64,000 nt of DNA from Peromyscus leucopus (GCF_004664715.2 NC_051068.1:132762716-132826715), one strand, 5' to 3'; positions 30,581 through 42,789 are shown, counted from the first letter of the stretch. Notes: a model not told the origin generated them from the sequence alone. A program made the numbers and translations.

Positions 30581-30895
30581 ACTGGCTCAGACTTGAGCTC
30601 GCATATACTGGTCAGTTTCATCTCCTTCCACATTTATCCCATCTGGGTCCCCAGCCCATTGGATGGTGCTACCCACATTCAGGATATATCTCTCCCCTTC
30701 ACTAGCTCTCCCGAATACCAATCATCTCCAAAAGTGCCCTCATAGGCACACCCAGAGGTATGCTTTGCCAGAATCCAAGGCATCTTTCAATGCAGTCAAA
30801 TTGACAGTCAAGACCAATGTCATATCAGCTATTCAGCAAACAAAACCATGCTAGTTCTTGGTACTTAAAAAAAAAACATTTTAAAAGCAAAAGAG
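30581..30895. other. Unique-looking spacer
   Basis: Nothing recognised. Confidence 0.4.
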
Positions 30896-30945
30896 GGGCT
30901 GGAGAGATGGCTTAGCCGTTAAAGGCTAGGCTCACAACCTAAAAT
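30896..30945 (+). repeat. B2 head fragment
   Basis: ggggctggagagatggctta, then truncated. Confidence 0.75.
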
Positions 30946-31368
30946 ATAAAAGCAAAAGAGCCACGAGTAATTGAATGTGTCTGAGGCCAGCCTGCCTAGC
31001 TTTCTCTCATCTTGAAACTCAACTTCTGTCTTAAGCCTAGACAGTGTTGTCATAAGGCAGGCGCAGCCAAACAGATGGGTTTGATCTCCCAGATAGTCGG
31101 TCTGGGGACGCCAGAGCCATCTGAAGAGCATAATCTGTCTCAGAGACCTGGTGGTGGACATGGAGAAGCCCACATCTGGTTGTGAAGGGAGAGAGCAAAG
31201 AAGTTTTGACAGAGCAGAATCAAGAAGCAGGAGGCTGCCAGGAAATTGGGTTGAAGGTATTCCAGAAAGTCTGGAATGTAAGGGGATGGGGAGAATGGTT
31301 TCTCCTTTGTAACTGACCATCTCTAGGGCCTATCCTGGGATGATGATAATAACTCACCTCTGCGATGT

Positions 31369-31371
<3 letters not shown>
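30946..31371. other. Unique-looking spacer
   Basis: Nothing recognised. A 133-codon minus-strand open frame (30919-31320) has no recognisable domain. Confidence 0.35.

Positions 31372-31419
<48 letters not shown>
31372..31419 (+). repeat. (CA)24 microsatellite
   Basis: Uninterrupted CA run. Confidence 0.98.
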
Positions 31420-31421
<2 letters not shown>

Positions 31422-31969
31422 AACACATTTATATCAATTTACACTGTCTTCACAGACAGCCTGGGAGGGAAGACATATCTATGTGATTATGGCTACTTTA
31501 TAGATGAAAGCAGAGGTACTGGATACGGTGACTTCCTTTTATCTCAGGACCATGGCTTGTGGTCTTTAATCTCGGACAGTGCTTCACAATCTTCAATGTG
31601 CAGACAAAACCATCTTTAGGGTCAGGCAGGTCCAGTAGACCGGAGTGGAGTCAGGCTTCGCATCGAACAAGCTCCTAGGTGATACAATAGGAAAACTGGA
31701 TGCAGAATGTGTTATAGACAGTTCCTGCCTTCCAGGGTTGGACCTCCTTCTCTGACTTTATGATCAGGTGGAAATGAGCACTCATCACCATGCTATGTAT
31801 TGTTGACCTCGTGGAACATGTAAGAGGTTAAATGAAAGACTCTGGATTGTACAATAGGTGTGTGTAGATGAGCTTGCCCAACGGGCTAATCTAGGTGTTT
31901 GGTTCCGAGTATGTTTTAGGCAGGTGAGGCTTAGCTCTGGTGTTTGATAGGTAAGGTGTTGTGTTAGTT
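31420..31969. other. Unique-looking spacer
   Basis: Nothing recognised. Confidence 0.4.
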
Positions 31970-32085
31970 ACTATTCTGTCACTGGGATGAAACACCATGG
32001 CCAGAAGCACTTAAGGAAGGAACAGTTTATTTTGGCTTAAGGTTCCAGAGGGGATCTGACACCCTCCCACAGTCATACACACTGC
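31970..32085 (-). repeat. Fragment of the unnamed rodent repeat
   Basis: gtgttagttactattctgtc and gatgaaacaccatggccaga are the start of the family seen at 748-1110; truncated. Confidence 0.5.
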
Positions 32086-32252
32086 ACTGGGGCTGGGGAT
32101 GGCAGGCTATGGTCATACACACCTTGAGTCCCAGCACTGGGAGGCTGAGACAAATGGACATCTGGGAGATTAAGGCTAAGCTGGTCTATGAAACAAGTTC
32201 AGGCCAGCCTGAGCTACAGAGTGAGACCCTTGCCTCAAACAAACAACGCACT
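32086..32252 (+). repeat. B1-type SINE, diverged
   Basis: tgagtcccagcactgggagg, gttcaggccagcctgagcta, gagacccttgcctcaaac. Confidence 0.65.
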
Positions 32253-32254
32253 GG

Positions 32255-32537
32255 GGCCACAAAAGTATGAAGACATGTGGCAGTCAGCTCCCCTGCATCC
32301 ATGTAAAGCCATGCACAGTGGTACCACTGCATCTGTAACCACAGTGCTCCTGTACTGAGGTGGGAGGTCAGATGGAGGGAGAATCCTCGGAAGTCTATAA
32401 GCCAGCTAGCCTGGCATTTGCAGTGGCAGACAAAAGACCCTGACTTGAGGTGGAAGGGGAAGACGAACACTTATGATTGTCCTCTGACCTTTGTGCATGT
32501 GCCTTGGCTTGCTCCTACCTGTACTCATACATACGAG
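32255..32537 (+). repeat. B4/RSINE-type SINE, diverged
   Basis: gtaccactgcatctgtaacc, cagatggagggagaatcctc, gattgtcctctgacctttgt, ending at the CA array. Confidence 0.45.
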
Positions 32538-32539
32538 CA

Positions 32540-32585
<46 letters not shown>

Positions 32586-32620
32586 ACACACATACACACA
32601 CACACACAACACACACAACA
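32538..32620 (+). repeat. (CA)n microsatellite, interrupted
   Basis: About 22 CA, then accacacacatacacacac and an acacaacacacacaac end. Confidence 0.96.
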
Positions 32621-32639
32621 GTAAAAAAAAAGAATGTAT

Positions 32640-33134
32640 GAATACTTAAAAACATACTATAGACTGAAAAGCATGTTATCCTATTGACTAGGCAAGAGTT
32701 AAAATGCTTCCCCCTTTGTGTCCTCTTTAATCCTTAACTCCTTCCTCACTGGAGAAAACACTGTCTTGACATCTGTGATAATGATTTTCTTGCTCTAGAC
32801 AACTGATTTTTCAAGGAGATTTTGCTGTTGTTCTTAGCTGTTCCTGGCACTTTAATGATTTTCCACTCAGGGTAAAGGTGCACCATCCAAAGGGAGGGAG
32901 CTTATCTTTTGAAATCCATGGGAGAAGATAACGCCTTCTCGAAGTCCAGCCGGGGGTTAGCCATGATGCTTAGCAAAGGAGGGTATCACCCCTGCAAAAA
33001 ACCAACTGTAGAGTGAGGTGTCCTGGAAGAAATGGGTCCTCCTTACTGCGCGCGGTCAACATTCAATACACCAGTTACAACTGTCCAAAGTCTGTACTGA
33101 TGGTGGGACACATAAGGAAGGTCTGTAATCCAGG
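32640..33134. other. Unique-looking spacer
   Basis: Nothing recognised. Confidence 0.4.
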
Positions 33135-33345
33135 AGCTGGAAAGAGGGCTCAGCAGTTAAGAGCACTGGCTCCTTTTGCAAAGGACTGGGTTAGGTTCCC
33201 AGCAACCCCACGGTAGTTCATGCCATCTGTAACTCCAGTTCCAGGGGATCCAATACCCTTGTCTGGCCTCTCCTGGCTCTGCATGCATATGGCGCACAGG
33301 CATACAGGCAGACAAAATACTCATAAGCTTTAGAGAAAAGACAGG
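33135..33345 (+). repeat. B2 SINE
   Basis: ggagctggaaagagggctca, ctccttttgcaaaggactgg, tccaggggatccaataccct. Confidence 0.85.
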
Positions 33346-33404
33346 AAGGAAAGGTTGATCTGTATCCAAAGGACACACTAAAATAGAAAGAAGGTAACTA
33401 TAAG

Positions 33405-33598
33405 GTTGCCTGCTCACAGTCTCATGCACCCCAGGATGGATCACAACTCGCTGTGTAACCAAAGATGGTGTTAAACTAATTCTCCTGCCTCTACCTCCTG
33501 AGTGCTGGCTTCGCTGTACCACTGAGCCTGGCTTGTTTAGTGCTGGAGACAGAACTCGGGACTAGGCAAGCACTCTTATCAACGAGCTCGCTCCAAGC
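33405..33598 (-). repeat. B4 SINE (B1-ID fusion)
   Basis: A reverse B1 part (aatggatcacaactcgctgt-like; cctacctcctgagtgctgg) precedes a reverse ID part (agaactcgggactaggcaag, acgagctcgctccaagcccc). Confidence 0.65.
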
Positions 33599-33934
33599 CC
33601 CCCCCCCCCGCCTTTGCCTGTTTTTGGAGTGACTTGGCTTACAGTGATAAAATCCAGTTTTTAGTTTTCAATAAAACGTTTCCTAATACCTGCCTGCCAA
33701 ACCAAGTCTCTACTTCATGCAGCCCCCAGGCTGATGAAAAGTGTGACACTGATCTACCCAAGGGACAAAAGTATACAAGTTATGAGTGCTTATTTCTGGC
33801 ACCAGGTTTCCAGAAGTCTCGGTGCAGACAAAAGAAATCAGGAAAGTGCCCAGAGAGCTGTGGACAGGACTGGACTATGGTAGAGGGGAGGGGAGGCTGA
33901 AGGGCTCAGACTTCCTGCCTCCTTCCTTCCTTCC
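33599..33934. other. Unique-looking spacer
   Basis: C-run at its start (33600-33609). No gene. Confidence 0.4.
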
Positions 33935-34140
33935 TAGGTGTGTGTCAGTTAACTGCTACATAACCAACCACCCCAAAGCTTAGTGGCTTCAAACAAGTGA
34001 CTCTTGTTTCCTTGATGGGTTTGGGACATTCTGATGTTGATTTCCCCCAAGTAGACTTCAGCTGCAGATCAGCTGTCCTGGAGGGACCTATGAGGTCTCA
34101 CACCCAGAGCTGAGAGCTGGTGCTGTTGAGGCTGAAGTAC
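33935..34140 (+). repeat. Ancient mammalian repeat, family not named
   Basis: taactgctacataaccaacc, accccaaagcttagtggctt and caaacaagtgactcttg recall an old 'gcttaaaacaacaa' repeat family. Confidence 0.5.
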
Positions 34141-34164
34141 TTCAGACCTCATCCTTCAATATGT

Positions 34165-34257
34165 TCCCCAAAGGATCTGTATCATTTTTGACTGTGTGTG
34201 TATTTGCATCTGTCTGTCTGCCTGCCTGCCTGCCTGTCCCGTGTGTGTGTGTGTGTG

Positions 34258-34303
<46 letters not shown>

Positions 34304-34560
34304 AAGCTTATGCTTGCACAGAGGGCAGAGGAAGAAATTGGGTGTCTTGATACGTCACTGCCCAACAGGTCTCTCACTGAACTTATAGCTAAGCAAGTGG
34401 CGAGCAAGCCCGAGAACTCTTCCTGTCTCCTCCTTCACCAGCTCTGGGTTTCACATGCAGCCACATGAGCTTTTTTGTGTAGGTGCTGGGATTTGAACTC
34501 AGGTCATCCTGATAGCACAGTAAGTGTTCTTACCCAGGGAGCCAGTTCCCTAGTCCCTGT
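34165..34560 (-). repeat. B3-type composite SINE with an internal (TG)n array
   Basis: A reverse B3 with TG tail (34238-34301), cagagggcagaggaagaaat and, at the other end, ggtgctgggatttgaactca, gttcttacccagggagcc. (CTGC)n is at 34212-34236. Confidence 0.6.
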
Positions 34561-34924
34561 CCCAAAGGTTTTCGTTAGCCAGTTGTTACTCGGGCAGCAG
34601 TTTGGCGTCAGCTATGGAGGAAGCATGCACACCACAGAAATGGGCCAGTGCTATAAACCAGGCCTTATCTTTTCCGAAGTGTCATTCACCAGCACAGCAT
34701 GCCTGGCCATCTGCGTGTGCTCTGCAGACCTTGCCTGGTGTGGGTGATCAGCGTGTGTCTATAAAACCAAGTCTTCAGTTAGGCAGGGTTAGAAACAGGG
34801 CAGCGGGCTTACTGTCAGAAACAGCCCCAAAACTGTAAAACACAAGGAGACTGTAGATCCAAGATAACTCAGCTTTGATGTGGGATATACCGAGATTAAC
34901 ACAGGCACATGTGCATGTGCGCTT

Positions 34925-34925
<1 letters not shown>
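34561..34925. other. Unique-looking spacer
   Basis: Nothing recognised. Confidence 0.4.

Positions 34926-34971
<46 letters not shown>
34926..34971 (+). repeat. (CA)23 microsatellite
   Basis: Uninterrupted CA run. Confidence 0.98.
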
Positions 34972-34973
<2 letters not shown>

Positions 34974-36085
34974 CATTCTATGTTGTAAACAGCGCCAGCA
35001 GGTCTGTTCATTTAAGCAGCCATTGCTTCTGGATGCTGCGTGTCAGACTGGCTTAAATACATGATTACATACTTCAGTTCTGGAACGCAAAAGGAGCAAT
35101 CAAGATTCCTCCCCACAGGAATAATCTAGAAAGCCACAATGCTGGAACTGAGAGAGCTGAGTCTGGAGAAGGGGCAGCACATGCTTCCTCACGGATCCAT
35201 CATCTTCATAGTCTTGCTCACTGATGTTTGGGTTCTTCCTGTTTTGTCCATGCCTTCCTGTGACTGCAGTCGTGGCTGTGTCTTCTGGCGTTGAGCAGAG
35301 CTGCTGTTTTGCTCTTTTGCTCTGAAGTGTTTGGGTTGTCCCCAGACTGTCATCTTGGGGACGGAGGCGTGTGGGAGCAGTGTGGGGTGGCTGATCTCCC
35401 CGCGCACTTTGCCATGCTTCTTACTGAGCTCGCCTGGGGCCGGGGAGTGTATGTGTCAGATCTCACCACTGCCTCATAGAGTCTCTAGGCTACCGTGAGA
35501 GAGGAGGATGGTAGTAAAGTCGGTCTCTGAAGTTTCCCTGTATTACTGCAGATGACCATCCCAGGCATCAATCAGATCCCATTTTATGGTGTTGCAAATG
35601 CAGTCTTCTGCTGGTTGTCCTTCCTTCGCGCGCGAGCACGCGCACGTAAATGTTAAGGTTCCCCTGGGTCTTGTCTTCTGGCCTCGGCTTCTGCATTCTC
35701 TCACTCCCTGGGTGGTCCTGGACAAGTCAGTCCACCTCAACTGTTTCACATGTGTGGCCTTGAACTCACAGAGAATCCGGCAGTGGCATAAGAAGTTAGG
35801 CCAGTTAAGAGGCAGGAAGCCCAGTGAGGCGTTTGCTTGAGAAGGCCAGGCAGGAAGGCATGGAGCAGGAAAGAGGTGTGGGATTCTCAGGGGAGGATGA
35901 ACACAAGACGTTTCTGAAGGGGAGTACAGAGAGTCACGTGCTTACTATACGCCTAGTACCCGGTCAGGCAGTGCAGAGAGATGTGCTCTGTTAACGGGAC
36001 GACGCCATCTCTTGCAAAGCCACTCAGGATTTGTCTCACAAGGAATTTCTTCCTTTCCCTTTTCTTTCTTGTTTGTTTTGACACA
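34972..36085. other. Longest low-repeat stretch, no gene recognised
   Basis: Unique-looking sequence with a few CpG-containing patches (35630-35645 gcgcgcgagcacgcgc). The open frames are short and unlike any known family. Confidence 0.4.
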
Positions 36086-36235
36086 GGCTTTTGTTTGTTT
36101 GGTTTGGTTTAGTTTTTGTAACCTTGGGGGGCTTGGAACTTACTATGTAGCCAAGGCTGGCCTGGTACTCACAGCAATTCTCCTGCCTCGGCCTCCTAAA
36201 CGCTGGCATAGGTGTGTGCTACATCCCGCAAGGCA
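36086..36235 (-). repeat. Diverged B1-type SINE
   Basis: ttactatgtagccaaggctg, ctcctgcctcggcctcctaa. Confidence 0.65.
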
Positions 36236-36407
36236 TTTCAAATCTTTTAGAGAAGAAAGACCAAGTTGGACAAAAAGAGATAGGATTAACGGGAGTCCTT
36301 TCTTTGGCTTGATGCTAAGAATTTTTTTTTCCTCATGGTGGGCCCATTCTAACATGGCAGATGCCCTCTCCCACCCTCTGTCTTCCCCCCATAGTGTTGG
36401 GTAAAGG

Positions 36408-36417
36408 CACACACACG

Positions 36418-36458
<41 letters not shown>
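36408..36458 (+). repeat. (CA)n-(CG)n-(CA)n microsatellite
   Basis: cacacacacgcgcgcgcgca is followed by about 16 CA. The alternating purine-pyrimidine run with central CG is a strong Z-DNA candidate. Confidence 0.96.
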
Positions 36459-36462
<4 letters not shown>

Positions 36463-36699
36463 CCGTGGGCGTCTGCCCGCACTTCCCTTTAGGCCCTGTC
36501 TAGGAAGCCTGTCTCTTCCTGCTGGTCTTGAAGGCTAATGGGGGTGTGACGCTGGAGCTGCCTGTGGACCTCGTCACACTGCCCAGCACATCCGAAAAGA
36601 CTGCAGGCCGTCTCGAAGGCGACATTCTGCAGAGGTATGTTCCTGATCCAGCCATGACTAAAACGAATGAGTCAGCTTTCCCCTACACAAGCCAAGGAA

Positions 36700-36870
36700 T
36701 TTTTTTTTTTTTTTTTTTTTTTTGGTTTTTTGAGACAGGGTTTCTCTGTGTAGCTTTGCGCCTTTCCTGGAATTTGCTCTGTAGACCAGACTGGTCTCGA
36801 ACTCACAGAGATCCACCTGCCTCTGCCTCCCGAGTGCTGGGATTAAAGGCGTGCGCCACCACCGCCCGGC
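36700..36870 (-). repeat. Young cricetid-type B1 SINE
   Basis: T24 tail, gagacagggtttctctgtgt, the agctttgcgcctttcctgg variant and an intact head (aggcgtgcgccaccaccgcc). Flanks ccaaggaattttt and ccaatgaattttt look like the duplication. Confidence 0.93.
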
Positions 36871-36894
36871 GGAAACCAATGAATTTTTACTTAT

Positions 36895-37050
36895 TTTATT
36901 TTGTGGGATGGTAAGCAGGTCTGTCTGTGTGACCCAAGCTGGCCTCCAACGTGCTATGTGGCCCAGATGGCTTTGGAACCAGGGGTGATCCTTCTGTCTT
37001 ACCTCCTGAGTGCTAGACTCACCGAGAAACCCACCATGATCGGCCTAAAA
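36895..37050 (-). repeat. Old B1-type SINE
   Basis: tgacccaagctggcctccaa, ttacctcctgagtgctagac. Confidence 0.55.
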
Positions 37051-37745
37051 CTTCTCTTTTTTGCTTAAGCTAGTTTTGGTTGTGTTTCCTTCCCATGTCA
37101 CTTCAAAGTTTTAAATGAATCAAAGATGTCCCTTAACCCGCCCCCCAACACACCACTGTGAATTCTTCCAAACATTACTTGTCATACAAAAAGCTTCTAA
37201 GGACTTCTGTTATTTACATAGTACTTTAATCCAATTAGAATGAAATCCGTTTATTTGCCTTTTCAAAACCAGCGATTTCCTAGTGTCCTCTCTAGTCAGG
37301 CTGGTTTGTTAACCGAACCATAAATGTTACTCTCTGTTCTCCTGCTCCTTCTTCACACACCCTGAAATGGCCTCCCACTCCCCTCTTCCGTGGAAATCCC
37401 ACCTCATGCTTACAGTCCCAATTCACACACACTTCTATAAATGTTCTCAAAGAAATGACAGCTCCAGAGATCTTTTCCTTTCTGAGCACTCTGATACTAG
37501 ACCATGCATCCTGGTCGTTTTTTGGTTTTTGGTTTTTCCCCCCACACACACATAGGAACATGCCGGCTTCTGTAATTACTTATCTTTCTGTGTTAGTTTT
37601 GTTTTCCTTGCCAAAACTTAAATCTATGTAAGACTGAAGGGCGTGAAGCCAGGCACTTAAGGGCGTTAGTCCAGATTTCATTGCTATAACACATGCATGT
37701 TGCTGGAGCAATACTCCAGGCTAAGTAACTTAGAGAGAAATCAAA
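37051..37745. other. Unique-looking spacer
   Basis: Nothing recognised. Confidence 0.4.
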
Positions 37746-37747
37746 TT

Positions 37748-37880
37748 TAGTTGGGTGTGGAGGTGCATACCTAACATTTGGGCTGCTCAGGAGGCTGAGG
37801 ATGGAGGATCCCAAGCTGAAGGCTAGCCTGGGCAGTTTGGTGAGATCATTGGCTCAGAAGTGGAAAATTTGACTAACAGG
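37748..37880 (+). repeat. Proto-B1-type SINE
   Basis: agttgggtgtggaggtgcat, gaggctgaggatggaggatc, gctagcctgggcagtttggt. Confidence 0.65.
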
Positions 37881-37912
37881 CCAAGGCACTGGTCTCAAGC
37901 CTCAGTATCACA

Positions 37913-37915
<3 letters not shown>

Positions 37916-37956
<41 letters not shown>

Positions 37957-37974
37957 AGAGAGAGAGAGAGAGAG
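37916..37974 (+). repeat. (GA)n microsatellite
   Basis: About 28 GA with one gaggagaag interruption. Confidence 0.97.
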
Positions 37975-38534
37975 ATGTATTTACTTACAGTTCTGGAACT
38001 TGGAGTCCTGAGTGAGGCACTGACCTCTGGGAAGGGTTTCGCATGGCGTTGAGGTGGGGTGAGTGAGGTCTTCTTACTTTGACATGTAGCAACTGAAAGG
38101 CAAGAGAAGGGAGGAGGGCTGAACGGATCACAAATCTCGCCAAGGATGACCAAAGCCCATCTGTGGGGACAGACCCCACATAATCTAATACTTCTTATTA
38201 GACCCAGGCCCAGGCCCCAGGGCTCAGTGGTTGAGAGTACTGCTTGCTCTTCCAGAAGATCCAAGTTCTGTTCCCAGAGCCACAAGAAGGATTAGAGGTA
38301 AATGGAGTAAGGTTTTTGAAAAATCAGCACAAGAAAGTGAATATTTAAGAAGACAACTCTTGCTCTCTTTCCTGTAGCAAAAGCTGTTTTAGGACGAGGA
38401 AGAACGAACAGGCATTCAAACAAAAGGCTTCCGCAGCTGGTGGAATTCTCTGTGGCCGGGGCTTGGGAGGACTTTTGTTGTTTTCAGATTTTCCACTGAT
38501 TAGGTGAAGCTGACTATCTCGTGGGCTTGTTATA
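37975..38534. other. Spacer with a B2 fragment
   Basis: A B2 piece lies at about 38215-38283 (gggctcagtggttgagagta, gctcttccagaagatccaag). Otherwise nothing is recognised. Confidence 0.5.
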
Positions 38535-38645
38535 TATCCCTGACTGTCCAAAACTCACTGCTTAGCTCAGACAGGCCTGAACTTGCAGCAATCCCCCTGC
38601 TCTGCACCCAAAGTGCTGAGATTACAAGCATTTACCACCCTACAG
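38535..38645 (-). repeat. Diverged B1-type SINE
   Basis: ctgactgtccaaaactcact, gtgctgagattacaagcatt. Confidence 0.6.
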
Positions 38646-39916
38646 GCAGATCTTCAGTCTTGAAGGCACCCAGCCCCTGACTCTTTTAAAAACAAAACAA
38701 CCAAAACACAATCCACCTTTCCTTTAAATTGCAATATAATTATCTAATTACTCAGGAGGATTCCGTGACAGACATGCGAGGATAAGAGTTTATTTGTGCG
38801 GTTGGGATGGGAATGTCCGCAGGTCCAGCAGCTCCATGTCTGTGTCAGTTCCCAAGTACTCTCCCTGACTCCAGGAGGAGAGCAGGCCAGGATGCCGAGG
38901 AGGAGGCCTATTGCCTTGTTGACTCTCAAGAATGTCAGCCAAGGCCAGGGCTCCTGTAGCCCTGACCACGGAAGCTCAGAGGAACTCCGCGCAACCGGGC
39001 TTGGCTGGTGCCCTATGGCTCTACCTTCTGGAGGCAGATCCCAGAGACGAATGGAAGCAGCTGTTTGCCTGAAGCTGACTGGCTTACATGGTCTAACCGT
39101 GTCCAGCTGTGTTGAACCTCTAGCCCATCACCCCTCAGGATCTGTCCCACCTCAGAGTTCCGGAGGACACTTCTTACCTCATTATATGATGGTCCATTTA
39201 TCACACGGGGAAGTTTGTACTGAAGTCTGAGATCTTTTTTTTTTTTTCCCCTCTTCTGGCTATTGTGCAGTCCCTACATCCAAGCTTAGCCGTCCTCTTC
39301 CCAAATTTGACTTTCCCTACCCTGGCAGAACCTCAAAGGCTGGGCTGGGGAGGTGGGATTTCACTCGCGTTATATAAACAAGAAGTGAAGGAGGCCTCTG
39401 TGCTCAGGACTCTGAGCATGAAATGATGTGAGTCTAAGCGTTTAAATCCTTGGCTGGGAGAAAGCATGAAAAGCTTGCTTTTTCATACTCTCTGGGCCTG
39501 AGCTGCGCAGTGCATTTCAGGACCTGGGTTATCATTGTAACTACACCCAATTCATGCCCGAGGTTTTGCAAAGCGCTAGCTAGTAAGCAACACGAAGACA
39601 GCTCACGTTCCTGTCTGTGCTCCTGGCACTGTGTCAGGGCCTCGGTGGGTGTCTGTATTAGGCAGACTGCTCTAGTTTTACTGCAGTTATCTCTGAGTCA
39701 CAGCTTAAAAAAAAAAAAAAAAAAAAGGACTGAACAGGAAGCAGAAGAGGCAGGACTCACATCCTGGTCTCTATTTATAGGACACTTTACCTCATCATCT
39801 CCTAAGGAAAGTAAAGGAAATCAAATCTACTTTAAACCTCTGGAGATGTGTTGTGCAAGGGATCCTGGTGAATACTTCACTAAGTGAATCATAGTTTCTA
39901 TATAAATTCAGGTCTC
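38646..39916. other. Unclassified, no gene recognised
   Basis: gataagagtttatttgtgcg (38790) puts AATAAA on the minus strand ahead of GC-richer sequence to about 39215, again like an old reverse LTR. A T-run is at 39236-39248 and an A-run at 39706-39726. Two overlapping open frames of about 144-145 codons show no domain. Confidence 0.3.
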
Positions 39917-39917
<1 letters not shown>

Positions 39918-39957
<40 letters not shown>

Positions 39958-39965
39958 TACAATCA
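39918..39965 (+). repeat. (CT)n microsatellite with CA end
   Basis: tctgtctgtctctctctc ... tctcacac. Confidence 0.95.
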
Positions 39966-41079
39966 CACACTCACATACACCACAGTTACCTTTTGGCATG
40001 CTTAACATGAGTTACACTATTTCTATTTGGGAAAATAAAGATGTTTTTTGGACAAATTAAAGAGGCCTTCATTCACGCCTTTGAGAGATGTTTCTCCAGC
40101 ATGCTTCTGGGACCCAGGAGAAGAGCAGGAGAAGGGCAGGTGACTCCACTTTCACCCTGTGGAGTTTTCTTCCATTCTTCATGGGTCTTGCTTAGAGAGA
40201 GGCTGTATTTTATTTGTGCAGTAAGCCACGATAAAGGAAAGTTTTTTCTTTTTCTCTCGTCACTATAATAATCTCATTGTAAAGTGAAATGAACCAAAAT
40301 TATGGACTATATAACTATTTCCAGGTTTGCTGGCCTCATAGAAACAACAACTGTGAGTGAAGTTTTAATATTTTCTATTCTTCCTGCAGAGACAACACAG
40401 AATGACCTGTTTGTAATCTCTCTGTCCTGGCTTCCGCAGCCCTTCAGACCTGGAGGATTTTTAGTGGGTGGCTCTTGACCTCAGGGCAAGCTGACAATAA
40501 ACATGAGCAAAGCTCTGGCCACAGGTCTGAGGAAGCTTTCTTCTTGTCTTGATGCATTCCACGAAAACACAGCAAAGGTATTTAAAATTAGGATTGCTGT
40601 AGGAAATCCAGAGTAGATGGCACCAGATACACACATAGCATCAGGGCAGTCCATACTAAATAATCAACAGGTGCTTGCTGAATGAGTATTGTGAACTCAC
40701 CTATATTCAGAAATTAAGACAGCCCTGAAATACATCCTGGACTCCACAGGTTGTCAGCTAACCTTAGTCTTCTGTTTTTTATACACAGTGAAGTGGGAAA
40801 CAGCTAAGACTTTCCTGGCTCTATCTGCTTTTCTCCTTTATTCTCTGTCATTTTAGTTCTGCTCTCATGTCAAGGACCGAGACTGCACAGAAAACCCATG
40901 CTGTGGTGCAGGATGCACAGGAATATTAATAATGCCTGTCAACTCCGCGGGCTCCCAGTAACCTCCAGAGAAGCTCTATGATGGGAGTCCAGGATGGATG
41001 GTATGAAGGACTTTTTGAAAATGCTTCCTGGCCCAAAAAAGGTGGTAAAGGTTTAACGAGCACTGTGAAGAAATGTATT
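39966..41079. other. Low-repeat stretch
   Basis: A weak L2-like 3' end is at about 40640-40690 (caggtgcttgctgaatgagt). No gene recognised. Confidence 0.4.
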
Positions 41080-41335
41080 TAAGTTAATAAAGCCTTTTAT
41101 TGAGTGTTTACTGTGTATGACTACGCGCTTCGTGTCTATTAACTCTTTTCATCTTCAACAAAACAACCCTGTAAAGAAGTTACAGCCGAAATCCCCACCT
41201 TCCAAATGAAACAACTGAGGCAGAGGGGCAGCTCAGTAGCTTGGCTAGGGTACACGCAAGACAGGGTTTAAAGCCTTGCCAGCCTGGCACCAGGGCACCG
41301 ATGCTCTGCCACTCCGTGTGCTGACTCCGGATTGG
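41080..41335 (+). repeat. MIR SINE
   Basis: ttattgagtgtttactgtgt, tattaactcttttcatcttc, aacaaccctgtaaagaagtt, aaatgaaacaactgaggcag, cagctcagtagcttggctag: almost the whole MIR in order. Confidence 0.85.
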
Positions 41336-41731
41336 AGAGGACTTGATTGTTCTCTGGCTTGTAGGACGTGAGGTTACGTCTGTTTCGTTTGCCTCCCACA
41401 CTCCAGCATCAGAACTGAACACAAGGGATCTAAATGCTGAAATAACATTTTGAAAGGTTGTGTGCTTTGCTCTTACTAACCTATCGTCTGTCCAGTCTTT
41501 TCAAAATCAAACCATTGGTACAGCAGCAACATGTCATCATCCAGCTGGGAAACAGAGGTGAATAAACAATTCTATCTGGTAGTGTTTCCACTGAGAACCC
41601 CCTCCACCCTGATTCTACCTCTCCACTCCACCTCAGGTTAGAGATGAGTCTTAGAGTCACTGCTCGGTCCATCCAACGTTTTTTTATTTGTTTGTTTTTG
41701 AGATAGGGTCTGTAAAGAAGTCTGGAGGTGG

Positions 41732-41920
41732 GCTGGAGAGTTGTCTCAGTGGTTAGGAGCAATGCTGCTCTTCCAGAGGCCCCGGGTTCCATTCTCAGCA
41801 CCCACATGGCAGCTCACAACTATCTGTAACTCCAGCTCCAGGAGGTCTGGCACCTTCATACAGATAGACATGCAGGGAAAACACCATGCACATTAAAAGT
41901 AAATAAAATTTAAAAAAAAG
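41732..41920 (+). repeat. B2 SINE with target duplication
   Basis: gggctggagagttgtctcag to aaagtaaataaaatttaaaa. Flanks aga.gtctggagg at 41717-41729 and 41921-41933 match at 12 of 13. Confidence 0.92.
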
Positions 41921-41933
41921 ATGTCTGGAGGAG

Positions 41934-42295
41934 ATGAGACACATGGACACTTCTTTCAGTGGGAGCTTCAGAAAGCCAATGGGATGAATCATGCCCAGGA
42001 CTGCTCCATGGCAGGAATTCTAGTATGTGGGTTGCTGAGGAGTTAAAAAAAAAGGACAGAGCTTGTGGAAGCCAGCTGCTTTTATCAGTAGTGCCCGGAA
42101 GTCCCTGAGCCTCTCACACAGTCTGCTTCCTCTGGTGTATTAAGTTATGGGTTGCCAGTTGAAAGTCTGTTTTAATAATTGAATCAGCTTTCTGGTACTC
42201 TGTTCTTCTACAGTGAGGCACACAGCCAGAAAAGGAAAACTACGTAGATAAGCATTTACAATACAAATATGAGTTGGATCCCAGAACCGTTGTTA
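41934..42295. other. Unique-looking spacer
   Basis: Nothing recognised. Confidence 0.4.
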
Positions 42296-42299
42296 AAAT

Positions 42300-42535
42300 A
42301 GGGTGATTACGTCTGCTTGCTTGTAATCCCAGTGCTCAGTGCTTGGGAGCAGAGACTGGGAACGGCCAGGGCAAGCGAGCTAGCCAGACTAAGCTGAACT
42401 TGGGGGTTAAGGGTGGCTCCAGATTCAGTGAGAGACCCTGCCTCAGTAAAGAGTGATCAAGGTGACATCCAATATCGACCCCTGCCTTCTTCACACGTGT
42501 GCACTAGCACACACATGTACCCTTCCACAGGCCAA
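42300..42535 (+). repeat. B4/RSINE-type SINE
   Basis: ttgtaatcccagtgctcagt, ggctccagattcagtgagag, accctgcctcagtaaagagt, then a CA-rich tail. Confidence 0.6.
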
Positions 42536-42789
42536 AATGAATGACACACATGCAAGCACATTGCACATGGTGGTGGTGGGGTTAACTGCGTCTTTAACAG
42601 CATTGAGAGGAATTTGCAAGGCCAATGTTCTTGCTGCTGCCTGGGGATTAGGACTCTGGTGTTTTGGTGACCAGACACTCTGTGTTGTGATGTGCCTTCG
42701 GTCCCCTGCTCTCACCTGTGAGATGCATGATTGAAGTCCATGTTTTCGCTTCTGAGTTACATCTGTTCATGGTCCTGTTTTTCAGGACC

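Noticed and set aside
38796..39230. 144-codon plus-strand frame
   Set aside because: No family recognised, no start context or splice signals, and a layout like an old reverse LTR.
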